DNA of 64,000 nt from Mesorhizobium japonicum MAFF 303099 (lineage in GTDB: Bacteria > Pseudomonadota > Alphaproteobacteria > Rhizobiales > Rhizobiaceae), in assembly GCF_000009625.1 (NCBI RefSeq), contig NC_002679.1:186001-250000 (forward strand), in the 5' to 3' direction. A program made the translations under genes and the position numbers. Of the stretch, positions 43,741 through 52,987 are shown in pieces. Within the stretch, counting starts at the first letter, position 1; every line of letters starts with the position of its first letter. The notes beneath the pieces were generated by a model. That model saw only the letters and a program-made list of their open reading frames with translations. It made no database searches and was not told where the DNA came from.

Positions 43741-46154
43741 CCGTGGCAATCGCGCGGGCTCTTCGTGATGAACTGAGTTTCGGGGCCGTATCTCGTCGGG
43801 AAAACCCCGTTTCGGCTCACATACCCTATTCACGGCATGTGTCCGACGAGGTGATCAAGACGCAGGACGGCATGTTGATGTCCTTCGTTCACATGAGCGG
43901 CCTGTGCTTCGAGACGATCGATATCGCGGAGATCAATTCGCGCCTGCTCGGCCGCAACGACCTTATTCGGGGATTGGCGAATTCGCGCTATGCGATCTAC
44001 TCGCACATCGTGCGCCGCGAGGTGAAGCCGGCGATCGAGTCGAGCTTCGAAAATAAGTTCTGCCAAGAGCTGGATCAGCGCTATACGGCGGCCCTGCGCA
44101 CCCAGCGCATGTTTGTGAACGACATCTACCTGACGATCGTGCGGCGCGAGCTGCAGGGCACGGTCGGAACGGCGGATCTTGTGATCCGCAAGCTTTTGGG
44201 ACGCAGGGCTGCGGACGGTCGCTCTTCGAGCGAGGAGCGGGCGCTGATCGAACTCACGGACGTGATGAAAGCCGTCCGAGAGAGCCTGCAGGCGTATGGC
44301 GCGCGGGTTCTCACCGTCGTCAAGCGCAATGACGTTTGGCATTCCGAGCCGCTGGAATTCCTGGTGCAGCTTGTCAATGGCGGGTTTCCGCGCCCGATGG
44401 CACTGCCGCGCATGAAGCTCGCGGAGGCGCTGGCGACGAAGCGGCTGTTCTTTGGCCCGAATGCGCTGGAAATTCGCGGGGCATTCCCTGGCGAAACGCG
44501 ATACGGCGCCATCATTTCGGTAGGCGAGTACCCCTCCATTACGGGACCGGGGATGCTCAACCCAATGCTGAAGGTGCCGCACGAATTCATCGTGACGCAA
44601 TCCTTCGCCATCATCGACAAGCCCCAGGCGCTCACCCAGATGGAGCGGGTTGGGCGCAAGATCGACATGTCGGATGAAGCCGACTCGATCGTGGGTGATC
44701 AGCTCGGTGAAGCGCGCGATGAGCTTCTGTCCTCGGAAGCGCTCTACGGCTTGCATCACCTGACGGTGCTGTGCCTCGGGAAAACCATGGACGACGTGGC
44801 ACGCTGCGTGACCGATGTCGGCACGGCGCTGACGGAGGTGTCCGCCCTGTGGGTTCGCGAGGACCTGAATTGTGAACCTGCGTTCTGGGCCACCCTGCCT
44901 GGCAATTTCGCCTATGTGGCGCGCAAGTCCATGATCTCATCTAAGAATATGGCGGGCTTCTCGGCCTTCCATAATTATCCCAGCGGCCGGACTGGCGGGG
45001 TTCATTGGGGAATGCCGATAAGCGTCCTCGAGACGACGTCGCAAACGGCCTACTTCTTCAACTTCCACGTTCGAGACCTCGGCAACTTCACCCTGAACGG
45101 TCCCTCGGGCTCGGGCAAGACGGTGCTGCTCGGCTTTCTTGCAGCACAGGCGCAACGCATCACGCCGCGCCCCAAGCTGGTGATGATCGACAAGGATAGG
45201 GGCTTGGATATCTTCGTGCGGTCGCTTGGCGGCCGCTATGAGGTTCTGAAGGCCGGTGAGCCTTCCGGCTTCAATCCGTTGCGCCTGCCCGATACGCCGC
45301 GCAACCGGGAATTCCTCTTCCAGCTTTTCAGCTTCATCCTGCGTCGATCCGACGGATATGCCCACTCGACGCGCGAGGAGCAAGTCATTCGCAACGCGAT
45401 CGCCCAGGTGGCGAGCGCGCCGCCCGAAGGTCGAACCATGGAGGAGTTCGCGGAGCTGTTGCGCGGTGCGATGCGCGCCGGCGATGACGACCTGTATTCG
45501 CGCCTTCAGCCATGGATGCGGCCGGATCAGCGCGGTTGGTTGTTCAACAACGCGGAAGACTCGTTTTCGATGTCGTCCATTTTCGGCTTCGACATGACGA
45601 GCGTGTTGAGCGACGCAACGACCAGTACGGCGGCCTTGCTCTATATTTTTCATCGTATCGAGGAGCTGCTTGACGGGCAACCGGTCATGATCTTCCTCGA
45701 TGAAGGCTGGAAGCTCCTGGACAATGATATTTTCAGCTACTTCATCAAGGACAAGCTGAAAACCATTCGTAAGTTGAATGGCATCATTGGCTTCGGCACG
45801 CAGTCCGCGGCGGATATTGTGAAGTCATCGATCGCCAACACGCTGATCGAACAGACCCCGACCAATATCTTTTTCCCCAACCCGAAGGCCGACGAGGAAT
45901 CGCACAGGGCGTTCGGACTGTCGGAGCGTGAGATTAAATGGATCCGCGAAACCCCGCCGGAAGCCCGCAAATTCCTGATCAAGCATGATCAGGACAGCGT
46001 CATTGCGCGCCTCAATCTGGGCGCGATGCCTGACGCGATCAAGATCCTCTCCGGTCGAATTGAGACAGTTCAGGAGCTCGACGCGCTGCGCGCGCGCGTG
46101 GGCGACGATCCGGACGTTTGGTTGCCAGTCTTTCTTGGGAGGGACCCGGAATGA
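43737..46154 (+). CDS. virB4: VirB4 T4SS ATPase
   Basis: The protein has 805 aa. The N-terminal CagE/TrbE/VirB domain (HIPYSRHVSDEVIKTQDGMLMSFVHMSGL) is followed by the ATPase core with Walker A GPSGSGKT at 455-462 and Walker B MIFLDEGWK at 651-659, plus the FGTQSAADIV sensor segment. It energises pilus biogenesis and substrate transfer at the inner membrane. It is coupled at both ends by 4-nt overlaps (virB3 and the next gene). Confidence 0.97.
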   Translation: MTVAIARALRDELSFGAVSRRENPVSAHIPYSRHVSDEVIKTQDGMLMSFVHMSGLCFETIDIAEINSRLLGRNDLIRGLANSRYAIYSHIVRREVKPAIESSFENKFCQELDQRYTAALRTQRMFVNDIYLTIVRRELQGTVGTADLVIRKLLGRRAADGRSSSEERALIELTDVMKAVRESLQAYGARVLTVVKRNDVWHSEPLEFLVQLVNGGFPRPMALPRMKLAEALATKRLFFGPNALEIRGAFPGETRYGAIISVGEYPSITGPGMLNPMLKVPHEFIVTQSFAIIDKPQALTQMERVGRKIDMSDEADSIVGDQLGEARDELLSSEALYGLHHLTVLCLGKTMDDVARCVTDVGTALTEVSALWVREDLNCEPAFWATLPGNFAYVARKSMISSKNMAGFSAFHNYPSGRTGGVHWGMPISVLETTSQTAYFFNFHVRDLGNFTLNGPSGSGKTVLLGFLAAQAQRITPRPKLVMIDKDRGLDIFVRSLGGRYEVLKAGEPSGFNPLRLPDTPRNREFLFQLFSFILRRSDGYAHSTREEQVIRNAIAQVASAPPEGRTMEEFAELLRGAMRAGDDDLYSRLQPWMRPDQRGWLFNNAEDSFSMSSIFGFDMTSVLSDATTSTAALLYIFHRIEELLDGQPVMIFLDEGWKLLDNDIFSYFIKDKLKTIRKLNGIIGFGTQSAADIVKSSIANTLIEQTPTNIFFPNPKADEESHRAFGLSEREIKWIRETPPEARKFLIKHDQDSVIARLNLGAMPDAIKILSGRIETVQELDALRARVGDDPDVWLPVFLGRDPE

Positions 46155-47032
46155 AGACCATCATGGGCGCGACGGTCGCCCTTGTGACGATTTTCGCGGG
46201 ATCGACGGCCATAGCGGCCGTGCCGATTTCTGACGGCCCGATCTTGTCACAGCGGAGCGAGGACAAGGCCGACAAGGTTCAGATCAAGCTCATCCAGGAG
46301 GATACGAAGTCCGCCACGCAGGGTGTCAATTGCTCGGTAACGACACCCAAAAAGGCGCAGGACTTGAAGAGCCCGAAGGCTTCGGTCGATCCGGCGAGTG
46401 GCCGGGCGTCCCTGGAACAGGCCAATCCGGACATCAAGGGCTCTTCGGCGTTCGCCTCGACCGGGTCGGGATCGGGCGCTATCGGCGGCAATGCCGGCGA
46501 AAGGGGCCAGTTGGATATCACCGGTCAAGTTCTAGGGGGCATGAACGGCAGCATGTCAACGGTGGCCCCCAATAGGCAGTCCTTCGAGACCATGGGGCAG
46601 GATATCGGGACCGACAAAACGGTCATGGAAGCCTTCGACCGCAACAGCGCAATTCGCGCCCAAGGCGGGCTGACCTTCAACGAGGTCATCCAGGCAACCG
46701 GGTTCTTCGCCCAAGCTTTCAACGTGCGAAACATCGGCACTGCCACACTGACAAGCCGGGGATCCTCCGGCCTGGTAGTGCCCACTCCCCCGCCCCCGCC
46801 GCCTGGCGCGGCTGGCGCGACGAGCTGCCCCGGAGGTACGGGCGGCGGCGGTACGGCAGGCAACCCGTGCTGCCTGTCGACGGACAGCGTATGCACGGCG
46901 CCGCGCACGACCGACACGGTTGAAAACGTCTCGCCCATGCTTTCGCAAATCCAAAGGGACGCGAACAGCGCCCCCGTCACCATGACGACTGACGAACTTA
47001 TGTCGGCCGTCAAGCAATATCAGGCTCAATAG
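46151..47032 (+). CDS. Secreted protein of unknown function inserted between virB4 and virB5
   Basis: The protein has 293 aa. The ATG overlaps the virB4 stop. Signal peptide residues 1-22 (MGATVALVTIFAGSTAIAA). The mature part carries GQDIGTDKTVMEAFDRNSAIRAQGGLTFNEVIQATGFFAQAFN. A proline run and a Gly/Cys-rich segment (SCPGGTGGGGTAGNPCC) follow. The phrase xTGLTxNELI in virB5 resembles this protein's GGLTFNEVI, so it may be a distant VirB5-like minor pilin or adhesin. Not part of the canonical virB set. Confidence 0.75.
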   Translation: MKTIMGATVALVTIFAGSTAIAAVPISDGPILSQRSEDKADKVQIKLIQEDTKSATQGVNCSVTTPKKAQDLKSPKASVDPASGRASLEQANPDIKGSSAFASTGSGSGAIGGNAGERGQLDITGQVLGGMNGSMSTVAPNRQSFETMGQDIGTDKTVMEAFDRNSAIRAQGGLTFNEVIQATGFFAQAFNVRNIGTATLTSRGSSGLVVPTPPPPPPGAAGATSCPGGTGGGGTAGNPCCLSTDSVCTAPRTTDTVENVSPMLSQIQRDANSAPVTMTTDELMSAVKQYQAQ

Positions 47033-47044
47033 GAGAAAAGCGCT

Positions 47045-47758
47045 ATGCGTGGAATTCCGTTAACAGCGGCACTCTTGCTTGGCCTTGGCGGCATCGCCTT
47101 TGCGCAAGTGCCTACGATCGACGAGGCTAATCTGGAACAGGCTCGGCAGATTGCATCGGCCACGAGCGAGATCCTCAGCACCGACCGCAACATCATGAAC
47201 TATACACAAAAGACGCTCCAGGCCGTCACGGGCGACCGTTCGAGCCAGGCGGGCCAGCTCGCGCAGATGGCCTTGGGCGATGGCGGCTTCTCCATGGGGA
47301 GCGCGCCTTCGCTTGGTAGCGTGATCTCGGGCGGCTCGTTGTCGTTCGCCGGCCTCGGCAATGGATCGCAGGGCATCGTTTCGAACATGATCAACGGCTT
47401 GCAGCTGGTGAAAACGATTTCGGGCCTGATCAATGGCCAGACGACGCAGATGGATAAGAACTACAGCGCCCTGGTCAACGTCGCGGCCACGGTCACCGGA
47501 CTGGTCGACTCCTCGCAAAATGGGGTGAAGACCCGTTCCAGCGCTTTTCAGTCGGGCGCTCAGCGGATCGGAACGGCGCAGGACATCAAGGGCTCGATCG
47601 ATCAGAACAGCCAGATCATGGTGCAAACCGGTCTGACCGTGAACGAGCTGATCGGCGCGGTGAACACCGCGACGGCGGCCGCCAATCAGGAAAACATCGA
47701 TCGTATGAACCTGATCACGCAGGCCTCGCGGGGGCTCGAATACAAGTCCGGCCAATGA
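47045..47758 (+). CDS. virB5: VirB5/TrbJ-like minor pilus protein
   Basis: The protein has 237 aa with signal peptide GIPLTAALLLGLGGIAFAQV. The mature protein is helical with repeated Gln/Asn-rich segments (EQARQIASATSEILSTDRNIMNYTQKTL; NELIGAVNTATAAANQENIDRMN), the pattern of VirB5/TrbJ tip proteins that contact recipient cells. The stop overlaps the next gene by ATGA. Confidence 0.82.
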   Translation: MRGIPLTAALLLGLGGIAFAQVPTIDEANLEQARQIASATSEILSTDRNIMNYTQKTLQAVTGDRSSQAGQLAQMALGDGGFSMGSAPSLGSVISGGSLSFAGLGNGSQGIVSNMINGLQLVKTISGLINGQTTQMDKNYSALVNVAATVTGLVDSSQNGVKTRSSAFQSGAQRIGTAQDIKGSIDQNSQIMVQTGLTVNELIGAVNTATAAANQENIDRMNLITQASRGLEYKSGQ

Positions 47759-47988
47759 CGGTGCGCTTTCTTCTATTGGCGGCCGCCATTATTGGCGCTG
47801 TCGCGACCTCGGGATGCAGCCACAAGCCACTCAAGGCTCCGTGCTCTCGTGAGGAGGGACCGATGCAGCCACTGGCGTTCGCGGCGCTCGACCCAAAAAC
47901 AGAACCGGCGAGGCCATTTGGGTGCGGTCCGATGAAGGCACTCAATAGCGATCCATCTCTGTTTCCAGGTGGGATGGCGAAAAAATGA
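47755..47988 (+). CDS. virB7: VirB7-like small lipoprotein
   Basis: The protein has 77 aa. The lipoprotein signal has an ATSGC lipobox at about residue 21. Two further Cys follow (APCSREE, PFGCGPM). Its size, lipobox and position between virB5 and virB6 point to VirB7, which stabilises VirB9 in the outer-membrane core. Overlaps of four bases at both ends. Confidence 0.75.
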   Translation: MTVRFLLLAAAIIGAVATSGCSHKPLKAPCSREEGPMQPLAFAALDPKTEPARPFGCGPMKALNSDPSLFPGGMAKK

Positions 47989-49055
47989 ACTTCAATATCA
48001 CGACGCTTCTGCAACAGGTCGACAGGTTCGGCAATAACTATGTATCGCAAGCCTACCAGAACCTCGCGTCGGCCCTGACCGGCGGGGGACAGGTGGGTGT
48101 GGCCGGCCTGATGCTGACGCTGTACGTGATATTCTGGGCTATCAGCATCTGGCAGGGAACCTCGACCGGATCGGGAAAGGAGATGGTCTGGCGCCTGTTC
48201 CGCGCCTTCGTCATCTACGCTCTGGCGACGAGTTGGGGGGACTTTCAAACATATGCCTATTCGTTCGCGAATGAGACACCTTCGGCGATCGGGAACAGCC
48301 TGCTCACGAGCGTGTCGGCCAATGTGACCGGGACATCGGCCGGGCTGAACTCCGTCAACTCCGTGCAGACGGCCCTGCAAAATATCTGGGATTCGCTTGC
48401 CAATTCCACGTCTGCCTTTATCAAGAGCCTTGGGGTGTTGAACTTCGGCGGCTACGTACTGGCGGCGATCATCCTGGTCGTCGGCGCGCTGCTCATCGGT
48501 TACGCGATCTTCCTCATCATCCTGTCGAAGATCTTTCTTTGGCTTTTGCTGGCGCTCGCCCCAGTGTTCATCATTCTCATGCTGTTCGGCTACACGACCC
48601 GGTTCTTCGCTGGCTGGGTAACCGCGATCGTGCAGTACATGTGTGTGCAGATTCTGGTCTACGCCTTCTGCGCATTTTTCATCTCGATCACCCAGACCTA
48701 TTTCGACGCGGTCAACCGGTCGAACGGTGCTGCGACAACGACATTGACCGAAGCCGCGCCGCTCATCCTGATCTGCCTCGTCGGCGTGCTGCTGCTGTCG
48801 CAAATCACAAACGTTGCCGCCTCTCTCGCGGGCGGAATTGGTATTGGAACTCCTTCGTTTGGGCGGTTCTACGGCGGCGCTTTCGGATCGATGGGCCAAG
48901 CCGGTCAGCGGGCGCTGATGGGACGGATGGGCTGGAGCACGAGGCAGGAACGCTTGGCGGGTCGCGAGCGGGCGCGCGTGAGCCTCGCACAGAGAAGGTA
49001 CGAGGATTCAGCGGAATATGCACGGCTTTCCCGAAAGCTGACGGATCCCGCATAG
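47985..49055 (+). CDS. virB6: VirB6/TrbL-like polytopic inner-membrane protein
   Basis: The protein has 356 aa. About five to seven hydrophobic segments are seen (for example GVAGLMLTLYVIFWAISIWQ, and a long block around residues 155-210), with the conserved Trp in YVIFWAISIWQG. The C-terminus is a basic helical tail (RQERLAGRERARVSLAQRRYEDSAEY). VirB6 forms part of the inner-membrane channel. Confidence 0.93.
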   Translation: MNFNITTLLQQVDRFGNNYVSQAYQNLASALTGGGQVGVAGLMLTLYVIFWAISIWQGTSTGSGKEMVWRLFRAFVIYALATSWGDFQTYAYSFANETPSAIGNSLLTSVSANVTGTSAGLNSVNSVQTALQNIWDSLANSTSAFIKSLGVLNFGGYVLAAIILVVGALLIGYAIFLIILSKIFLWLLLALAPVFIILMLFGYTTRFFAGWVTAIVQYMCVQILVYAFCAFFISITQTYFDAVNRSNGAATTTLTEAAPLILICLVGVLLLSQITNVAASLAGGIGIGTPSFGRFYGGAFGSMGQAGQRALMGRMGWSTRQERLAGRERARVSLAQRRYEDSAEYARLSRKLTDPA

Positions 49056-49068
49056 GTTTGGGGCACCA

Positions 49069-49800
49069 ATGAGCGATGTGAAGGAAAGCGCTGGGGGACC
49101 GGCGAAGGAAACCGAGTCTCCATTGCCGTACTACGTGGATGCGGCAATCTGGGAAAAAGATATCGCGCGGCGCAATCGCTGGTCGCGATCTCTGGCGTGG
49201 TGTGTGGCAAGCGTCGCCTCGGTCATTGCCGTTGCAGCGGTGGGCGCGCTGATCCTTGCGCTGCCGCTCAAGACTTATGAGCCCTACATGGTGGTGGTCG
49301 ACAAATCCACCGGGTTTGTCGAGGTCAAGCGGCCGCTGGCCGACGGTCCTTTGCAGCAGGACGAGTCGATGGGGATGTTCGATATCGTCCGTTATGTGAA
49401 GGCTCGCGAGACCTACGATCCGAAGGCGCTGAAGGACAACTTCGATCTCGCGCAATTGCTGAGCACCGGCGATGCCTCGAGGGAGCTCGTCGAGCTTTTC
49501 AGCCCGGCGAACAAGGTGACGAACCCGGTCGTGCTCTACGGGCGAAACACCGTCGTGGCTGTGACCGTGAAGTCCGTGACATTTCCCAACCAGAGGACCG
49601 CCCTGGTCCGGTTCATGACTGAGGAAAAGAGCCAGGCGAACACCGTGCAGCGGCATTGGGTGTCGTTGATCCGGTTCCGCTACACCGGCGTGCCAGCTAA
49701 AAACGAGATCCGCTTTCAAAATCCGCTCGGCTTCCAGGTGCTCGAATATCGGCGCGATCAGGAGACGGCGCCGGCACCCACCGCGGAGACACCGCAATGA
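49069..49800 (+). CDS. virB8: VirB8 T4SS assembly protein
   Basis: The protein has 243 aa: a cytoplasmic N-terminal tail, one transmembrane helix at about 42-64 (LAWCVASVASVIAVAAVGALILALPL), then the periplasmic NTF2-like domain beginning KTYEPYMVVVDKSTGFVEV. VRYVKARETYDP and the RHWVSLIRFRY strand are typical. VirB8 is the assembly factor of the inner-membrane complex. ATGA overlap with virB9. Confidence 0.95.
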   Translation: MSDVKESAGGPAKETESPLPYYVDAAIWEKDIARRNRWSRSLAWCVASVASVIAVAAVGALILALPLKTYEPYMVVVDKSTGFVEVKRPLADGPLQQDESMGMFDIVRYVKARETYDPKALKDNFDLAQLLSTGDASRELVELFSPANKVTNPVVLYGRNTVVAVTVKSVTFPNQRTALVRFMTEEKSQANTVQRHWVSLIRFRYTGVPAKNEIRFQNPLGFQVLEYRRDQETAPAPTAETPQ

Positions 49801-50633
49801 ACGTCGCCGGCATCCTGATGGCAATCGGGCTCGGCGTTTGCGCGGTTCAGCCGGCCCTTGCCGAACAGACTCCTCGGGCGGGATCTCGTGACAGTCGCAT
49901 TCGCTTCGTCTGGTATCAGAAGGACGATGTGGTGTCGGTGCCGGCCAGCTATGGCGCCTCGACCATGATCGAATTCGGCGATGACGAGAAAATCGAAACC
50001 CTCGGCGCCGGCGACGTCCCGGCCTGGAGCATCGAGCCCAACAAGAAGGGCAACGTGCTGTTTGTGAAACCGATCGAGAAGAATGCGGGCGGGAATCTCA
50101 ACGTCCTGACCAACAAGCGCAGCTATGTGTTCTTCCTGAAGGGCGAGTTTCGGCCGGTTGCGCAACAGGTCTATGCGATCAAGTTCCGCTATCCCGAAGA
50201 GGCCTCGGACGCGGCGCTGATGGACGAAGCCCGGGCCCGGGCATCACAACCGAACCGGCAGGGCTTCAAGGCCGAAAATGCCAACTCGTCCTATGCCTAT
50301 AAGGGTTCGTCGGCAAATAAGCCGCTCGTGATCTACGACGACGGCGTGAAGACCTGGTTCCGCTTCGATCCGGCAAGGGAAGTGCCGGCGATCTATGTCG
50401 TCGACAGCGAGCGCAATGAGACCCTTGTGAATTATCGCCGCGAGGGCGCGTACATCGTCGTCGACAAGGTCAATTTCCAATGGACCTTGCGCAACGGACA
50501 CGACGCAACCTGCGTCTTCAATCTGAGACTGAACAATGTGAACGAACCGACCGGGCTTGAACCTTACCAGCCACAGCGTGTCGGTGGTGGGGTTGTTCAG
50601 AAAGTGAGGGGACCCGATGCCATCTCCCAATGA
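49797..50633 (+). CDS. virB9: VirB9 outer-membrane core protein
   Basis: The protein has 278 aa with signal peptide to about QPALA. The N-terminal domain includes DSRIRFVWYQKDDVVSVPASYGASTMIEF and NLNVLTNKRSYVFFLKG. The C-terminal, VirB7-binding domain includes YAYKGSSANKPLVIYDDGVKTWFRFD and LRNGHDATCVFN. The gene overlaps virB10 by 17 bp. Confidence 0.96.
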   Translation: MNVAGILMAIGLGVCAVQPALAEQTPRAGSRDSRIRFVWYQKDDVVSVPASYGASTMIEFGDDEKIETLGAGDVPAWSIEPNKKGNVLFVKPIEKNAGGNLNVLTNKRSYVFFLKGEFRPVAQQVYAIKFRYPEEASDAALMDEARARASQPNRQGFKAENANSSYAYKGSSANKPLVIYDDGVKTWFRFDPAREVPAIYVVDSERNETLVNYRREGAYIVVDKVNFQWTLRNGHDATCVFNLRLNNVNEPTGLEPYQPQRVGGGVVQKVRGPDAISQ

Positions 50634-51975
50634 GTACAGAATGCTCGCTGAGGAAGGCACGGCGGTCGCCGCGCCAAAATTCGGGGCGAGCACATTCTTC
50701 AAGATCGCGGTGCCGCTGGGCGCGGTGGTCTTCGCCGGCTGGATGATCTATGCGGCGACGCGTGCGCCGGACAAGCCGCTGTTGACGGCGTCGGATGGCG
50801 AGGAGTTTCACACCACACAGTTTCCCGCACCTGGGCTCGATACGCCGCGTCCCCAGCTTGACAACGGCACCCTGAAGATCCCGACGGCTCCCGAGGAGCC
50901 GCCGGCTGCGCCGGCGCAGCCGCCGTCGACGATCGAGGCTCCCCCTCCACCTCCGCCAGCATTGCAACCGCCTGCAGCTCCACCGCAGGTTCAGGACGAT
51001 TCCGAGGCCCGTCGTCTGGCTGAGGAAGAACGGCGCAGGCAGGAAGAAGAGGAGCGCCGCAAATGGGAGCGCTTGCGCGCCAAGCAGCTCGTCGTCGATA
51101 GCGGCGATGCGCCTGGCAGCGCGTCAGCATTGGGCGGCAATGGTACGGATGCAGCGGCGGCCGGAAACGCAGGCGAGGGCGAGGAGGACCCCAATCGGCG
51201 TTTTTTGGCAAGGGCGAGCCAGAGCGGAGCGGATACATCGAAGGCCACGATGAACCCGCGCACGGACGCTCTGGTCGCCCAAGGGACGATGATCAAGGGC
51301 GTACTCGAGACCGCGATCCAGAGCGATCTTGCCGGTATGGTTCGGGCCGTCGTGTCGGAGGATGTGTGGTCGTTCGACGGTCGCAGGGTTTTGATCCCCG
51401 GTGGCTCCCGCCTTATCGGTGAATATCGCAGTGGCCTCGCAACCGGCCAAACGCGGGTGTTCATTGTGTGGACACGCCTGCTTCGATCGGACGGCATGTC
51501 GGTGCAGCTCGGTTCGACCGGCACCGACGAGCTCGGTCGCAGCGGCATGCCGGGCGAGGTCGACAACCATTATTTCGAGCGGTTCGGCTCGGCGATCCTT
51601 TTAAGTGTCGTGGGTGGCGCGACGCAGTTCATCGCCAACCTTGGCACTGATCAGAACGGGTCGAACACCAATCAGACCTATACTGATCCGCAGACCGGAC
51701 AGACGGTGACAATCCAGACGCAACCCAATCAGTACGTGCAGAACGCGCGCCAGATCGGCGCGCAACAGGTCTCACAAAGCCTCAACCGCATTGCTGAAGA
51801 GGCGCTTCGCAATTCGATCAATATCGCGCCGACGATCCATGTCGATCAGGGATCGCGAATAATGGTGTTCGTGCGCCGCGACCTCGATTTTTCGGAGTTC
51901 TATCCGGACCCGGTACGCGAGGCGTTGACGGAGATACGACGTGAGCGGGCAGCAAAGAACCGTCTTTCTAAATAA
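50617..51975 (+). CDS. virB10: VirB10 envelope-spanning protein
   Basis: The protein has 452 aa. A short cytoplasmic tail, a single TM helix (about residues 27-45), a proline-rich periplasmic linker (PAQPPSTIEAPPPPPPALQPP) and a charged coiled-coil (ARRLAEEERRRQEEEERRKWERLRAKQ) precede the C-terminal beta-barrel domain. That domain starts TLIKGVLETAI-like (MIKGVLETAIQSDLAGMVRA) and contains PGGSRLIGEYRSG. It senses ATPase energy and gates the outer-membrane pore. It overlaps virB11 by 35 bp. Confidence 0.96.
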   Translation: MPSPNEYRMLAEEGTAVAAPKFGASTFFKIAVPLGAVVFAGWMIYAATRAPDKPLLTASDGEEFHTTQFPAPGLDTPRPQLDNGTLKIPTAPEEPPAAPAQPPSTIEAPPPPPPALQPPAAPPQVQDDSEARRLAEEERRRQEEEERRKWERLRAKQLVVDSGDAPGSASALGGNGTDAAAAGNAGEGEEDPNRRFLARASQSGADTSKATMNPRTDALVAQGTMIKGVLETAIQSDLAGMVRAVVSEDVWSFDGRRVLIPGGSRLIGEYRSGLATGQTRVFIVWTRLLRSDGMSVQLGSTGTDELGRSGMPGEVDNHYFERFGSAILLSVVGGATQFIANLGTDQNGSNTNQTYTDPQTGQTVTIQTQPNQYVQNARQIGAQQVSQSLNRIAEEALRNSINIAPTIHVDQGSRIMVFVRRDLDFSEFYPDPVREALTEIRRERAAKNRLSK

Positions 51976-52987
51976 GGCGCTGGAGCCGGTGCGGCGCTGG
52001 CTCGACGACGATCGCGTGGTCGAAATCTGCGCAAACGGGCCTGGACTTGTGTGGGTCGAAATTGTTGGCTCGACACATATGGAGCCCTTCGACGTGCCCG
52101 AGCTCGACCGCGCCGCGATCACTTACCTCATGGAACGTATAGCGGCATCATCCTCGCAATCGATCAGCGAGGAAAATCCCTTGCTTTCGGCCGCCCTCCC
52201 CGGCGGCGAACGCTTCCAGGGCGTGCTTGCGCCGGCGACGCCGACAGGAGGCGCCTTCGCGATCCGCAAGCAGGTCGTGAAGGATATGCGCCTTGATGAT
52301 TACCGGAAGCGGGGGTCGTTCGATACGATCTCCGTCCAGGATCCCGGCGAATTGAGCGAGACCGACAGCGCCCTTTGCGAATATCTCGACGCCGGCAAGA
52401 TCGAGGATTTCCTCCGCTTGGCCGTGCGGGAACGGTATTCGATCTTACTTTCAGGAGGCACATCGTCGGGCAAAACGACGTTCCTGAACGCGATTTTGCA
52501 CGAGGTGCCCTCGGATGAGCGGATCCTCACCATTGAGGATACGAGAGAAGTCAAACCACGCCAGCCCAACTATCTGCCCCTCGTCGTGTCAAAGGGCGAC
52601 CAGGGCCTGGCGCACGTGACCGTTGAAACGCTGCTGCAGGCGGCCATGCGCTTGCGGCCGGATCGAATCTTCCTGGGCGAGATCCGGGGAGCGGAAGCCT
52701 ATTCGTTCTTGCGCGCCGTCAACACGGGCCATCCAGGATCGATCACGACGATCCATGCCGACAGCCCCACCGGTGCGTTCGAGCAGTTAGCCTTGATGGT
52801 CATGCAGGCTGGGCTCGGGCTGAGGAAGGCAGAGATCATCGATTACGTGCGGGCGGTCCTGCCGATTGTCATCCAACAGACGCGCCGGGGCGGCTGGCGT
52901 GGAACTTCGGCGATCTGGTTCAGCCGCATGACCGAATGGAGAGCCGCCAGAAAGGTTTCCCAGAATGTCGCGCGTATTGGCTTATAG
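51941..52987 (+). CDS. virB11: VirB11 traffic ATPase
   Basis: The protein has 348 aa from a GTG start inside the virB10 end. N-terminal domain (WLDDDRVVEICANGPGLVWVE) followed by the RecA-like ATPase: Walker A GGTSSGKT at 172-179, Asp box LTIEDTREV, Walker B-region RPDRIFLGEIRGAEAY and the His box TGHPGSITTIHADS. Hexameric hot-dog ATPase at the channel base. It overlaps virD4 by 23 bp. Confidence 0.97.
   Translation: MSGQQRTVFLNKALEPVRRWLDDDRVVEICANGPGLVWVEIVGSTHMEPFDVPELDRAAITYLMERIAASSSQSISEENPLLSAALPGGERFQGVLAPATPTGGAFAIRKQVVKDMRLDDYRKRGSFDTISVQDPGELSETDSALCEYLDAGKIEDFLRLAVRERYSILLSGGTSSGKTTFLNAILHEVPSDERILTIEDTREVKPRQPNYLPLVVSKGDQGLAHVTVETLLQAAMRLRPDRIFLGEIRGAEAYSFLRAVNTGHPGSITTIHADSPTGAFEQLALMVMQAGLGLRKAEIIDYVRAVLPIVIQQTRRGGWRGTSAIWFSRMTEWRAARKVSQNVARIGL

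Noticed and set aside
43830..44759. 309-codon minus-strand open frame
   Set aside because: Antisense to virB4, no family motif.
47715..48899. 394-codon minus-strand open frame
   Set aside because: Antisense to virB6 with no motifs or ribosome site; virB6 on the plus strand is well supported.
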